This document shows positions 9,493-19,024 of a DNA stretch of 64,000 bases, piece after piece (position 1 is the stretch's first letter; every line of letters starts with the position of its first letter). The position numbers were made by a program, and so were the translations under genes. The notes under the pieces are model-generated. The model worked only from the letters and a program-made list of their open reading frames with translations. It made no database searches and was not told the DNA's origin. Origin of the DNA: Spirosoma lacussanchae (GTDB lineage Bacteria; Bacteroidota; Bacteroidia; Cytophagales; Spirosomataceae); contig NZ_SWJG01000007.1 in assembly GCF_005870035.1 (NCBI RefSeq), forward strand, positions 62,001-126,000. The letters run 5' to 3'.

Positions 9493-12366
9493 ATGAAACC
9501 AACTGTATTGTTACTCTTACTGACATTCGTGTCGGCAGTCTGTTTGGCGCAGACCGGCTCTGTTCAGGGACTGGTCAAAGACGCCAAAACTAAGGAAGCA
9601 CTTATCGGTTGTACGGTCCGCATCGACGGAACCCAGATCGGCGCCACCACCGACATTGACGGAAAGTTTACACTGGCCAACGTGCCCGCCGGTGCCCAGA
9701 AAGTTGTTATCTCCTACGTTTCGTACCAAACCAAAGAAATCCCGAACGTTCGGGTCGAGTCGGGTAACACCACCACTATCGATACCGAACTGGATGAAGA
9801 AGGTAAATCGCTGCAGGAAGTAGTGGTTCGTGCCAACCGCGCGACCAACACCGAAGTAGCCGTTATCACCGAAATCAAGCAGCTCAAGCCACTGGCCGTT
9901 GGTATTTCGGCCCAGCAGATTCAGAAATCGCAGGATCGCGACGCAGCTGCTGCTATCCGCCGTGTACCAGGTATCAGCATTGTCGACAACCGTTTTGTAC
10001 TGATCCGGGGTCTGGGAACGCGCTACAACTCCGTACTGATTAACGATGTCATTACGCCCTCGACCGAAGTTGAGTCGCGTTCGTTTTCGTTTGATATCGT
10101 ACCCAGCAACATCCTCGACCGGATGATCGTCTACAAATCGGGCGCGGCCGAGCTTCCGGGCGATTTTGCGGGTGGCGTCATCAAGATATACACCAAGCGT
10201 CGGCCCGACCAGAACTTCACCGATGTTGGCTTTACCATCGGCTACCGGCCCGGAACGACCTTCCGTACGGCACAGACCCATGACCGGGGCGGTTTGAGCG
10301 TGCTGGGTCTCTGGAACAAAGACCAGCAGATTCCAAGCAGTTTTCCGGCCCGCGCCAATGACTTCAACGCACTCAATGCGGCTCAGCGGGCCGGTTATGC
10401 CCGTTTGCTGCCCAACTCATGGGGCCTTCGTCAGGTATCGATCGCGCCTGATGTTCGGCTGGCCATCAACATGGGGCGCCGGTTTGACCTGGGCAACACC
10501 CGCGTCAGCAACCTGACCAGCATCAACTACAGCCTGACCAACCAGTACGCCGACATCGACCTCAACATTTATCAGAACGGAATCACGGCGAACGATGTGT
10601 TCGAGCGCTATGATGACGCCAACTACCAGCGCCAAACCCGCCTGGGCGTACTTCATAACTGGACGTTCCGTTTCAACCCCCGCTTCACGCTGGAGTGGAA
10701 AACCCTGTTCAACCTGCTCAGCTCGACCGAGACCCTCAACCGGATGGGCCAGCGCGTTATTGACGGTGTCGACGTACAGGCGTTCTCGGAGCGCTTCGAA
10801 AACCGTAGCATTGTCAGCACCCAGGTATCGGGCGAGCATTCGCTGAGCGAGTTGTCGAAATTTAACTGGATCGGTGCGTATAGCTACTCGGGTCGGTGGG
10901 AGCCGGACTGGAAGCGGGCGCGTTTCCAACGGCAAAGTGGCAGCGGTCAGCCGTTCACCGCCGTTATTCCGAACCAGCCTAACCCTATTGATAATGGCCG
11001 GTTCTTCTCGACCCTGAATGAGAACGTAGTGTCGCTGATTGGCAACTACGAACATACCTTCGGCAACCCGACGGACCGGGAGCCCAACCGTATCAAAGCC
11101 GGTATTTACGGCGAACAGCGCAGCCGGACATACTCGGCCCGCTTCTACGGTTACGAGCGGGTGAGTAATGTAGCGCAGGAAATTACGGGTCAGCCCATCA
11201 ATACCATTTTCGATGACCGCAACGTAACGGGTCAGCCGGGTGGTCTGTCGCTGCTCGACGGTACCAAGGATCTTGACTCATACCTGGGTTTCAATACCTA
11301 CGGGGCTGCTTATGTACAGGGCGATGTAAACCTGGGCTCACGGCTGAACCTGACGCTGGGCTTCCGGGGTGAGTTTAATAACCAGACCCTTCGTTCGGAT
11401 ATCAACCTGGTACGGACAGACCTGGTAGACCGGAGCATCTTCAGCCCGCTGCCGTCGCTCAACGCCATCTACAAACTGAATGACCGGCAAAACCTGCGCC
11501 TGGCTTATTCGGCTACCGTGAACCGGCCTGAGCTGCGCGAACTGGCCCCGTTCACCTATTTCGACTTCAACCTCCTGGCCGACGTTCGTGGTAACCCGTC
11601 GCTGACCACGGCTACCATCCAGAATATCGACGCCAAGTACGAGTTTTACCCGACCCCCAATGAGGTGATTTCGGTAACGGGCTTCGTGAAGCAGTTCAGC
11701 AACCCCATCGAAACGTTCCTGCTGCCAACCGCCAACGGCCTGGGCTATACATTCATCAACGCCCGGTCGGCTCGTAACTACGGCGTAGAGATCGAGGTCA
11801 GAAAGAGCTTTGCCAACGCATCGAGTGTTTTCCTGCAGAACCTGCAGCTGGTTGGTAATGCCTCGTTCATTAACAGCCGTATCGACCTGGGGCAGACCGT
11901 TATCGGACCCGACCTCAGTGGCCGGATCGGACCATATGACCTGACCAACATTCAGTCGGCCGAGCGCCCGCTGGCCAACCAGTCGCCTTACCTGATCAAC
12001 GCCGGTGCTTACTACGCCGATCCGGTGTCGGGCTGGCAGGCCAACGTACTCTACAACGTAGCCGGTCCCCGAATTTTTGCGGTGGGTAACCAGAACCAGC
12101 CAACTGTTTTCGAGATGGCCCGGAACGTAGTTGATCTGAATATTTCAAAGACATTCAAGAAGCAGTATGAGATTCGGCTGGGTATACAGGATATTCTGAA
12201 CGCGCCCTTCCGCTTCGCCCAGGATTATAACGACGACGGCAAGATCGGCAAGGATGTAAGTTCGCAGAATGCCACCGCCGACCAGAACGTGCGCGTATTC
12301 CGCCGGGGTCAGTATGTCACGCTGACCGGGGTCTACACCTTCGGCCGCCGTACAATAGTGCCTTAA
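9493..12366 (+). CDS. TonB-dependent outer membrane receptor
   Basis: Protein of 957 residues from the ATG at 9493, which begins a clean signal peptide ending near CLAQ. In order: signal peptide; CarboxypepD_reg-like beta-sandwich (about 23-105, GSVQGLVKDAKTKEALIGC); plug domain (about 130-235) with the conserved RRVPGI and RGLGTRYN segments; then a 22-strand-type barrel. It is not a SusC type and no SusD follows. Such receptors import large or scarce ligands with energy from TonB-ExbBD. The next gene, 40 bp downstream, encodes a beta-helix lipoprotein, probably its surface partner. Confidence 0.92.
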   Translation: MKPTVLLLLLTFVSAVCLAQTGSVQGLVKDAKTKEALIGCTVRIDGTQIGATTDIDGKFTLANVPAGAQKVVISYVSYQTKEIPNVRVESGNTTTIDTELDEEGKSLQEVVVRANRATNTEVAVITEIKQLKPLAVGISAQQIQKSQDRDAAAAIRRVPGISIVDNRFVLIRGLGTRYNSVLINDVITPSTEVESRSFSFDIVPSNILDRMIVYKSGAAELPGDFAGGVIKIYTKRRPDQNFTDVGFTIGYRPGTTFRTAQTHDRGGLSVLGLWNKDQQIPSSFPARANDFNALNAAQRAGYARLLPNSWGLRQVSIAPDVRLAINMGRRFDLGNTRVSNLTSINYSLTNQYADIDLNIYQNGITANDVFERYDDANYQRQTRLGVLHNWTFRFNPRFTLEWKTLFNLLSSTETLNRMGQRVIDGVDVQAFSERFENRSIVSTQVSGEHSLSELSKFNWIGAYSYSGRWEPDWKRARFQRQSGSGQPFTAVIPNQPNPIDNGRFFSTLNENVVSLIGNYEHTFGNPTDREPNRIKAGIYGEQRSRTYSARFYGYERVSNVAQEITGQPINTIFDDRNVTGQPGGLSLLDGTKDLDSYLGFNTYGAAYVQGDVNLGSRLNLTLGFRGEFNNQTLRSDINLVRTDLVDRSIFSPLPSLNAIYKLNDRQNLRLAYSATVNRPELRELAPFTYFDFNLLADVRGNPSLTTATIQNIDAKYEFYPTPNEVISVTGFVKQFSNPIETFLLPTANGLGYTFINARSARNYGVEIEVRKSFANASSVFLQNLQLVGNASFINSRIDLGQTVIGPDLSGRIGPYDLTNIQSAERPLANQSPYLINAGAYYADPVSGWQANVLYNVAGPRIFAVGNQNQPTVFEMARNVVDLNISKTFKKQYEIRLGIQDILNAPFRFAQDYNDDGKIGKDVSSQNATADQNVRVFRRGQYVTLTGVYTFGRRTIVP

Positions 12367-12406
12367 GACAGTATCCCAATAAACGTAAACCAAATCTGTG
12401 TTAGTT

Positions 12407-14098
12407 ATGAAGTTTATCAAACGCTGGCAGTATTTGCTGCTTCTGATAGTAGGTGTGTTTGTGGCTGTTTCTGCCTGCAAAAACGATGAAACACCGGCTC
12501 CGGTAACCAGCATTACCAGCATCAGCCCGACCTCGGCCCCGGTTGGTTCGACGATTGTTATTACAGGTACGAATTTCAACACGACGCCAGCCAGCAACAG
12601 TGTAACTTTCGGAACCGTACCAGCTCAGGTGGTGTCGGCAACGCCTACACAACTGGTTGTTACTGTTCCGGCTAACCCAGGTAACCCTATTTCAGTAGCT
12701 GCCAACGGTCAGACGGCCCAGTTCAGCGGTCAGTTTTCGCTGGCTAACAAGCCGGTTGTGGAAGTGGCTACCAGCATCACGGCCAATACGACCTGGACGG
12801 CTTCGAACGTCTATCTCATTCGTGGATTCGTCTACGTTCGGTCTGGCGCCACGCTGACCATTCAGCCGGGTACGGTGATCAAAGGGGGCGGCCCCGCTAC
12901 CGATCCGTCGGGCCAGAACCGGGGTGGTACACTGATCATTCAGCCGGGAGCCCGGATCGAAGCCAGAGGAACCGCGTCGCAGCCCATTGTCTTCACCTCG
13001 AATGCGGCTCCCGGCCAGCGGAAGTACGGCGACTGGGGTGGTCTTGTCCTGATCGGCAAAGCGCCTACCAACCGACCCAGCGCTACTACGTTTGAAGGCG
13101 GTATCGAAGGAACATTCGGTACGTTCAACGAGCCAGCCGATAACTCCGGTACGCTGCAGTACGTCCGGATCGAGTTTCCCGGTATTGCCCTGACAACCAC
13201 GTCGAACAGCGAAATCAATGGTTTGACTATGTACGGCGTAGGCTCGGGTACCACCCTCGATCACATTCAGGTTTCGTACAGCGGTGACGACTCATTCGAG
13301 TGGTTTGGCGGTACAGTCAATGCAAAGTACCTGGTTGCTCACCGGGGTTTTGACGATGATTTCGATACCGACTTTGGTTTCGTTGGTAAAGTACAGTTTG
13401 CTCTTTCGCTGCGCGATCCAAACGCGGCTGACCAGTCGGGTTCGAACAGCTTTGAGTCGGACAACTTCAACCCGGGCGAAAATACAGCCGCTCAGGGCCC
13501 GGCTGCTGCTAATAACGGTCTGCCGCTAACACAGCCGATCTTCGCTAACGTAAGCTCGTTTGCTTTCCAGGGTACTCCCAACACAAACGCAACCTCAGGA
13601 GGTAGCGGTCCGTACCAGTCGGCCATGCACCTGCGTCGGAATACGGCTATCAGCATCTATAACTCGGTCTTTGCCGGCTGGCCGGAGGGACTTCGTCTCG
13701 ATGGTTCGGCTACCGGTACGCTGGCTAACGTGAACTCGGGTGCGCTTGACCTGCAGGGTATTACTATCGCCAATGCGGTGACCCCGGTTCGGGGGGCTGC
13801 GGCTATCACCAATGATCAGGCCACGGCATTCTTCAACACGACGGCTAAAAAGAACACGATCGTTGCCTCGTCAGATGTGGCTGCGCTGCTCAACGCCCAG
13901 TCGTTCAACCTGACCACGCCTAACTTCCTGCCGCCATCGGGCTCGGCCCTGCTGGTAGCTGCCAATGCCGCAACGGGTGGTAAACTGGCTGATTCGTTCT
14001 TTACGGCCGCTCCGTACCGGGGTGCGTTCAACGGAACCGACAATTGGCTGTCGGGCTGGACCAACTTCGATCCTCAGAATACCAACTACGACCGCTAG
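12407..14098 (+). CDS. Lipoprotein with IPT/TIG domain and repeat-rich beta-helix-like region
   Basis: 563 residues from the ATG at 12407. A hydrophobic N-terminus ends in a lipobox (VSAC, Cys near residue 24), so it is a likely lipoprotein, probably surface exposed in this phylum. Residues about 30-115 form an IPT/TIG Ig-like domain (ITSISPTSAPVGSTIVITG). The rest is rich in G, T, N and S with short periodic strands (LTIQPGTVIKGGG, LIIQPGARIEARG), as in right-handed beta-helices. Forty bases separate it from the TonB-dependent receptor, and its function is presumably tied to that receptor as ligand-binding or accessory component. No catalytic motif was recognised. Confidence 0.82.
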   Translation: MKFIKRWQYLLLLIVGVFVAVSACKNDETPAPVTSITSISPTSAPVGSTIVITGTNFNTTPASNSVTFGTVPAQVVSATPTQLVVTVPANPGNPISVAANGQTAQFSGQFSLANKPVVEVATSITANTTWTASNVYLIRGFVYVRSGATLTIQPGTVIKGGGPATDPSGQNRGGTLIIQPGARIEARGTASQPIVFTSNAAPGQRKYGDWGGLVLIGKAPTNRPSATTFEGGIEGTFGTFNEPADNSGTLQYVRIEFPGIALTTTSNSEINGLTMYGVGSGTTLDHIQVSYSGDDSFEWFGGTVNAKYLVAHRGFDDDFDTDFGFVGKVQFALSLRDPNAADQSGSNSFESDNFNPGENTAAQGPAAANNGLPLTQPIFANVSSFAFQGTPNTNATSGGSGPYQSAMHLRRNTAISIYNSVFAGWPEGLRLDGSATGTLANVNSGALDLQGITIANAVTPVRGAAAITNDQATAFFNTTAKKNTIVASSDVAALLNAQSFNLTTPNFLPPSGSALLVAANAATGGKLADSFFTAAPYRGAFNGTDNWLSGWTNFDPQNTNYDR

Positions 14099-14153
14099 TA
14101 CTGGTCGTTCAACAAACCGATCTTACTTAATTTTATATTGGTGTCGCACGAAA

Positions 14154-14180
14154 GGGCCGGGGCTTTGCACCGGCTTTTTT
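14154..14180 (+). terminator. Rho-independent terminator after the receptor/lipoprotein operon
   Basis: Short GC hairpin (GCCGG at 14156-14160 with CCGGC at 14170-14174) followed by six T. It ends the + strand operon and lies just beyond the 3' end of the convergent SDR gene. Confidence 0.65.
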
Positions 14181-14188
14181 CTTGCCCG

Positions 14189-14992
14189 TCACCGTAGTTT
14201 CTGTTGCCGGATCAGGCCTTTTCTGACCAGCCGGGTGGTAAGCGCCAGACCCAGGTTGGGGAAGAGATTACCGAACTTGGCCAGCCAGCCCCGGCTGTCG
14301 GGAATCATGACCTCAAGCTGCCGGCGCGCTATCGCCCTGTGCAGAACGGCCTGTTCTACATCCTGTACGGTCAGTACCCGGTTGCCCGAAAAAGATAAGG
14401 CGGCTTCGGGCCGGTCGAGCTGCTGGGTCAGCATGGCCGTATCGACCAGATCGGGACAAATGACCGAAACCGCCACGCCCTGCGGCCGCAGTTCGCCCGC
14501 GGCTGCCAGCGAAAAGGCTCGAACCGCAAACTTCGTAGCCGAATAGATACTCAGGCCCGGTACGGGAGCCAGACCCGCCAGCGAAGCCACATTAATGATA
14601 TGGCCCGTTTGTTGCCGAATCATCAGCTCGGCCAGGTAGCGCGTACCCAGCATGACGCCCTTCAGGTTAACATCAACCATAAAGTCGATATCTTCCTGGT
14701 CGATGGCCACCACATAGCCCGGCCGGATGACGCCCGCTATGTTTATCCCGATATCGATGCGTTGCCAGCGATCGAGCGTTTGTCGGATAGCGTGCTGCCA
14801 GTCGGTTTCGGACCGCACGTTGAGCGGCAGCAGCAGCGTTCGATCGGCTGGCCAGTGATCGGTTCGGGCGGCCTGGTGAAGCTGGCTGATGGCCACGTCT
14901 GTAGCGACAACGCTATAGCCTTCGCGTAGAAGCACACCGGTCAGATGACGACCTATTCCACTGGCACAGCCGGTCAGTAGGCAGATTTTCAT
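14189..14992 (-). CDS. Short-chain dehydrogenase/reductase
   Basis: 267 residues, classical SDR: NAD(P)-binding TGCASGIG at residues 8-15, NIAG motif near 84-87, and the catalytic Ser137, Tyr150 and Lys154 (YSATK). It reduces or oxidises a carbonyl/hydroxyl substrate in the cytoplasm; the substrate is unknown. It is transcribed away from the flavin monooxygenase gene with only 62 bp between the starts, so the two share a promoter region and perhaps a pathway, for example a ketone/alcohol interconversion around a Baeyer-Villiger step. Confidence 0.9.
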   Translation of the reverse strand: MKICLLTGCASGIGRHLTGVLLREGYSVVATDVAISQLHQAARTDHWPADRTLLLPLNVRSETDWQHAIRQTLDRWQRIDIGINIAGVIRPGYVVAIDQEDIDFMVDVNLKGVMLGTRYLAELMIRQQTGHIINVASLAGLAPVPGLSIYSATKFAVRAFSLAAAGELRPQGVAVSVICPDLVDTAMLTQQLDRPEAALSFSGNRVLTVQDVEQAVLHRAIARRQLEVMIPDSRGWLAKFGNLFPNLGLALTTRLVRKGLIRQQKLR

Positions 14993-15054
14993 AAATTATG
15001 TTATCTTCGTTAAATAAGATTAGTATAAAAATATATTTATAGAGTACAAATGAG

Positions 15055-16380
15055 ATGAGTAAAGAGGCTGCCGCAGACATCTGTATCATCGGAGCGGGAT
15101 CGTCGGGGATCGTAGCCGCCAAAACATTTCACCAGGCCGGTATTCCCTTCGATTGTTTCGAGAAAGGGTCGGGCGTGGGCGGCAACTGGCGCTATAATAA
15201 CGATAACGGCCTGTCATCGGCTTATCGGTCGCTGCATATAAACACCAACCGGAACGTAATGGCCTATGCCGACTATCCCATGCCGGCTGAGTACCCTATG
15301 TTTCCGCACCATAGTCAGATCATCCGCTACTTCGATAGCTATGTAGATCACTTCGGTTTCCGGGATAAAATCACCTTCGGGACCGCCGTAACCGACGTTA
15401 GCCGCACCCCAGACGGCCGTTATACGGTTACGACCGATACGGGCCGTATGCAAACCTATAGCCACGTGGTAGTTGCCAATGGCCATCACTGGAACCCGCG
15501 TTATCCAGACCCGCCTTTTCCGGGTACGTTTGCCGGCGAAACCATGCACTCGCACGATTACAAGGTTCCGGAGCAGATTCAGGGGAAGAAGCTGCTGATC
15601 ATCGGCATCGGCAATTCGGCCGTTGATATCGCCTGCGAGGCCGCCCGGCAATATGGTGATCATAGGGTTACCATCTCAACGCGTAGTGGCGCCTATATTA
15701 TTCCAAACTGGCTCATGGGTCTGCCGTTCGATTCATTGGCCAATCCGCTCACGAGCCGGTTACCGTTGGCTATCCAGCGGAGGCTGCTTGGCGTATCGCT
15801 CTGGCTGGCGCGGGGGCGGCAGGAAAGCTACGGCGTTCCCAGGCCCAGCCGACCCATGCTCAGTGAGCACCCGACTATCTCGCAGGATTTGCTGAATCTG
15901 GCCGGTCGGGGGATGATCCGGTTCAAGCCCAACATCCAGCTTTTCGACGGCCGCGATGTCGTGTTCGACGACGGGAGCCGCGAGTCGTTCGATCTAGTGA
16001 TGTTTGCTACCGGCTACCGAGTATCGTTCCCCTTCTTCAGGCAGGGTTTTTTCAACGTCGAAGAAAGTAATGATCTGCAATTATACCGGCGTGTCATTCA
16101 TCCCGACTATCCGGGCCTGTATTTTCTGGGCCTGCTCCAGCCCCTTGGCGCGATTATGCCCCTGGCGGAAATACAGGCTATTTGGATTTCCCGGTTAATA
16201 CAAGGATTTTGTAGACTACCAGATCGGCAGGTGATGGTACAGGCTATTGATGAAGAGTCCAGGCGAAACCGACGTAGGTACACACAATCGGCCAGGCATA
16301 CGTTACAGGTTGATTTTCACCAGTATAAGAAAACGATTGAGCGCGAAATGAGGAAAAATAAACGCGTGTCAGCGTATTAA
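15055..16380 (+). CDS. Flavin-containing monooxygenase
   Basis: 441 residues. FAD-binding GAGSSG at residues 13-18, then an FMO-type fingerprint (FAGETMHSHDY, about 158-168) and a second, NADPH-binding GIGNSAVD motif. This layout belongs to the class B flavoprotein monooxygenases (FMO and Baeyer-Villiger types), which insert one oxygen atom into N-, S- or carbonyl compounds. The exact type cannot be separated without phylogeny. Start at the ATG in 15055. Divergent from the SDR gene at 14992; the 62-bp spacer is very AT-rich and carries the near-consensus TATATTTA. Confidence 0.88.
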   Translation: MSKEAAADICIIGAGSSGIVAAKTFHQAGIPFDCFEKGSGVGGNWRYNNDNGLSSAYRSLHINTNRNVMAYADYPMPAEYPMFPHHSQIIRYFDSYVDHFGFRDKITFGTAVTDVSRTPDGRYTVTTDTGRMQTYSHVVVANGHHWNPRYPDPPFPGTFAGETMHSHDYKVPEQIQGKKLLIIGIGNSAVDIACEAARQYGDHRVTISTRSGAYIIPNWLMGLPFDSLANPLTSRLPLAIQRRLLGVSLWLARGRQESYGVPRPSRPMLSEHPTISQDLLNLAGRGMIRFKPNIQLFDGRDVVFDDGSRESFDLVMFATGYRVSFPFFRQGFFNVEESNDLQLYRRVIHPDYPGLYFLGLLQPLGAIMPLAEIQAIWISRLIQGFCRLPDRQVMVQAIDEESRRNRRRYTQSARHTLQVDFHQYKKTIEREMRKNKRVSAY

Positions 16381-16661
16381 AAAAAAACTTACCCGTTACT
16401 TATCAGGCAGTGTCACGTCAAATACCCAATTAAGTCCATGAACTTTTAGGTAATAAGAATGCGTTTGGCTATAAACCCAGGGGGAGGTGGTGTTGAAAAG
16501 GTGTGTGTGGCGGAAGGAGTTTAGCTGGATTTGTGTAAAAAATACTCAACTTTGCGACTGGTCGACAACCGTTTAGTTGCCTAATCAATTTTTAAACGAA
16601 CCCACATCAGATAAGTAATTTTACCCAATAAGTTTCCACAACCCTCTTAGTCACCGTAACG

Positions 16662-17156
16662 ATGATCTCTAAGAAAGCCAAGTATGCCATCAAAGCTTTG
16701 AAGGTTTTGACAGAAGAGTACGGAAAAGGACCTGTGCTTATTTCCTATATCTCAGCGAAGGAAAGTATCCCCAAAAAATTCTTAGAGGCTATCCTGCTGG
16801 AGCTGCGGAATCATGGCATTCTGCAAAGTCAGAAAGGGAAAGGAGGGGGCTATCTGTTGCGGGTCGATCCGGGTCGGGTTAATCTGGCTCAGGTACTTCG
16901 GGTCATCGACGGCCCTATTGCACCCACACCCTGCGTATCGTTCAACTTCTACGTGAAGTGCGACGACTGTACGGACGAGGTGACCTGCGCCCTGAAACCG
17001 ATCATGGAGCGCGTTCGGGATGCGAACCTGGGCGTTTACGAAAACACAACCCTGCTGACGTTCCAGAATCCGGAATCGCTGGTGACCAAAGAAATTTCGA
17101 TTGGCTCGAAAGCCGCCGATATAGAAGATACCTCGGTGGGTCGTATGTCGGCTTAG
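16662..17156 (+). CDS. Rrf2 family transcriptional regulator
   Basis: 164 residues. The N-terminal winged helix (residues 1-75) has the family pattern KAKYAIKAL and SQKGKGGGYLL. Four cysteines (C91, C100, C103, C109) sit where IscR, NsrR and other Rrf2 proteins bind an iron-sulfur cluster, so it may sense oxygen, nitric oxide or Fe-S status. The spacing differs from the three-cysteine IscR pattern. The 281-bp gap upstream is AT-rich and holds no gene; a near-consensus TAATTTTA at about 16616-16623 is the best promoter candidate. It stands alone, so its targets are not evident. Confidence 0.88.
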   Translation: MISKKAKYAIKALKVLTEEYGKGPVLISYISAKESIPKKFLEAILLELRNHGILQSQKGKGGGYLLRVDPGRVNLAQVLRVIDGPIAPTPCVSFNFYVKCDDCTDEVTCALKPIMERVRDANLGVYENTTLLTFQNPESLVTKEISIGSKAADIEDTSVGRMSA

Positions 17157-17171
17157 CTGATGGATCGTACC

Positions 17172-17223
17172 CCCTAAATCAGTAAGGCGACTCCATTCCT
17201 GGAGTCGCCTTACTGATTTAGGG
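17172..17223. terminator. Bidirectional terminator
   Basis: Perfect 23-bp inverted repeat (17172-17194 with 17201-17223) and a six-base loop ATTCCT. It sits between the 3' ends of the convergent Rrf2 and DUF4301 genes and probably serves both. Confidence 0.85.
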
Positions 17224-17233
17224 CTAGTGAGAT

Positions 17234-18778
17234 TTATTCGTCGGCCGGCTGGTGCTCTTTGCGGAGCAGATCATTGACGGTTTTGACCGGGTTGAACGTT
17301 ATCAGCGGCACTTCCACGAAAATAGTGTTCCAGTCGGCCATGGCGCCGTTCCAGAGGCCCGGCAGCTCCTGCGCTTTCAGGTCCCTGCCATCTTTCGATT
17401 TGGCCGTGATAAAGCCGGTCAGCGGATCGCGGAAGGCGGGGAGGTCGAACTTGCGGCCGTGGTGATCTTTCAGCCCGCACACCAGATCGACCGGGTTAAA
17501 GTGAGTAGCCGTATCGAAAATCTCTTTCTGCTGCGGGTTAGCCAGGTCGATCTGGGCCGACTCAACGACCTGCAGCGATACCGACCCGTCTGCATTGCGC
17601 GCCCAAAAGGGACCACCCCCCGGCTCGCCGACGTTTTGCACCATGCCACACACGCGGATAGGCCGGTTCAGTTTATGCCGGAAGTAATCAACTTTTTCGG
17701 CTTTGGCGAGGCTCTCGAAGCCATCGGGCGGGAGCGTAAATAGCGTCCGGCGAAATAGCTCGTCGGCCTCGGCCAGGTAACCGTCGCTGACGTCTGCTGC
17801 GTCGGCGCCTTCCAGCAGACTTTGTAGCCGGGCCACCCGCTGCTGCGCGTCGAGCAGGACCGCGGCCAGCACTTTCTTATAGGTAACGGTCGTTTCCTTG
17901 ATCTCGTCGGGCACTACGTTGTCAATGTTCTTGATGAACACCACGTCGGCGTCAATGTCGTTCAGGTTCTCGATCAGCGCGCCGTGGCCCGCCGGGCGGA
18001 ACAGCAGCGACCCATCCGGGTTCCGGAACGGGCTGTTGTCGGTATCGACGGAGATGGTGTCGGTTGCTTTCTTCTGCTCGGAGAAACTGATGTCGAACGT
18101 AACGCCCAGCCAGGCTTCGTAGTCGGCTTTTTCCTGGTTAATCAGCTCCTCGAACCGGGAGCGGTGCTCGGGCGATACAGTAAAATGAATCCGGACAGTA
18201 CCGTCTGAATTGGCGTAGGCGGCTCCTTCGACCAGGTGTTCTTCAACGGGCGTGCGGGCTCCGTCGGGGTACTGGTGAAACTTGAGCAGTCCTTTGGGCA
18301 GGCTGCCGTAGTCCAGGCCATCAGCCATGAGCAGGAAATGCAGCACAGTTTGCCGGGTAGCCGTGTCCCACCTGCCTTCGGCCACCGTCTCGTCGAGGTC
18401 GACGCCGTTTTTGGCCAGTGCCGCTTTTAAGTCGTCGTAAAACGCAAAATCGGGCAGACGGGCAAACACCTCATCGGCCGATTTGTCGGATTTGCCATCG
18501 AGGGCGGCAAAGAGCGACTTGAACATGCGGGTGGCCGCGCCCGAAGCTGGTACAAACTTAACCAGATCCTTATCCTCAGCGGCCTGGTCGAACTGGTGAA
18601 TATAGGTCGTTATCTGCTCGTCGGGAACACGGATAATACCATCGCCAATGGTGGCGGCTTTGATTACATTGAGGTACGGAAAACCCTGAACAAAATGCTG
18701 TATCTGTTGGTCGATCTGCTCGAGCGAGACGCCCTGCGCCCGAATCTGCTCCTGGTCTTGTTCGGTGAATTGTGTCAT
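17234..18778 (-). CDS. DUF4301 family protein
   Basis: 514 residues from the ATG at 18778 (MTQFTEQDQEQIRAQG), preferred over an in-frame start 23 codons upstream because family members begin at this point. Recognised as DUF4301 from the FVPASGAATRMFKSL stretch near residue 80 and the later RPAGHGALIENLND segment; both look like nucleotide-sugar or phosphate-binding turns of a nucleotidyltransferase-like fold. Function is unknown. It is widespread in Bacteroidota, usually monocistronic as here. Confidence 0.85.
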   Translation of the reverse strand: MTQFTEQDQEQIRAQGVSLEQIDQQIQHFVQGFPYLNVIKAATIGDGIIRVPDEQITTYIHQFDQAAEDKDLVKFVPASGAATRMFKSLFAALDGKSDKSADEVFARLPDFAFYDDLKAALAKNGVDLDETVAEGRWDTATRQTVLHFLLMADGLDYGSLPKGLLKFHQYPDGARTPVEEHLVEGAAYANSDGTVRIHFTVSPEHRSRFEELINQEKADYEAWLGVTFDISFSEQKKATDTISVDTDNSPFRNPDGSLLFRPAGHGALIENLNDIDADVVFIKNIDNVVPDEIKETTVTYKKVLAAVLLDAQQRVARLQSLLEGADAADVSDGYLAEADELFRRTLFTLPPDGFESLAKAEKVDYFRHKLNRPIRVCGMVQNVGEPGGGPFWARNADGSVSLQVVESAQIDLANPQQKEIFDTATHFNPVDLVCGLKDHHGRKFDLPAFRDPLTGFITAKSKDGRDLKAQELPGLWNGAMADWNTIFVEVPLITFNPVKTVNDLLRKEHQPADE

Positions 18779-18844
18779 ACAGGCAAAGAAATAAGTCAGT
18801 AAGAAAGGTTGGCAAGTTGGGTGTTTCGATAACGTTACGCAAGT

Positions 18845-18852
18845 CAAATGTA
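18845..18852 (-). promoter_or_regulatory. -7 box (TACATTTG) for the DUF4301 gene
   Basis: Exact TAnnTTTG on the minus strand, 66 bp before the ATG at 18778. No TTTG at 19-bp spacing. The rest of the 246-bp spacer to the amidase gene holds nothing recognisable. Confidence 0.4.
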
Positions 18853-19024
18853 GCAGAGTCTTCTGTACGGTCTGTTCTTGACTGTTAAGTAGCCGGTGAG
18901 ATGGTTGTGGTATACCAGGGTCGAAGCCGGTTGCTGCTCCGTCCGCTTTGTCCGCAGAGATGCGAACAGGCGCGGAGACAGCTACAGCATTCCGCAGATC
19001 CAGAACGAAAAAGCAGCGGCTCGG

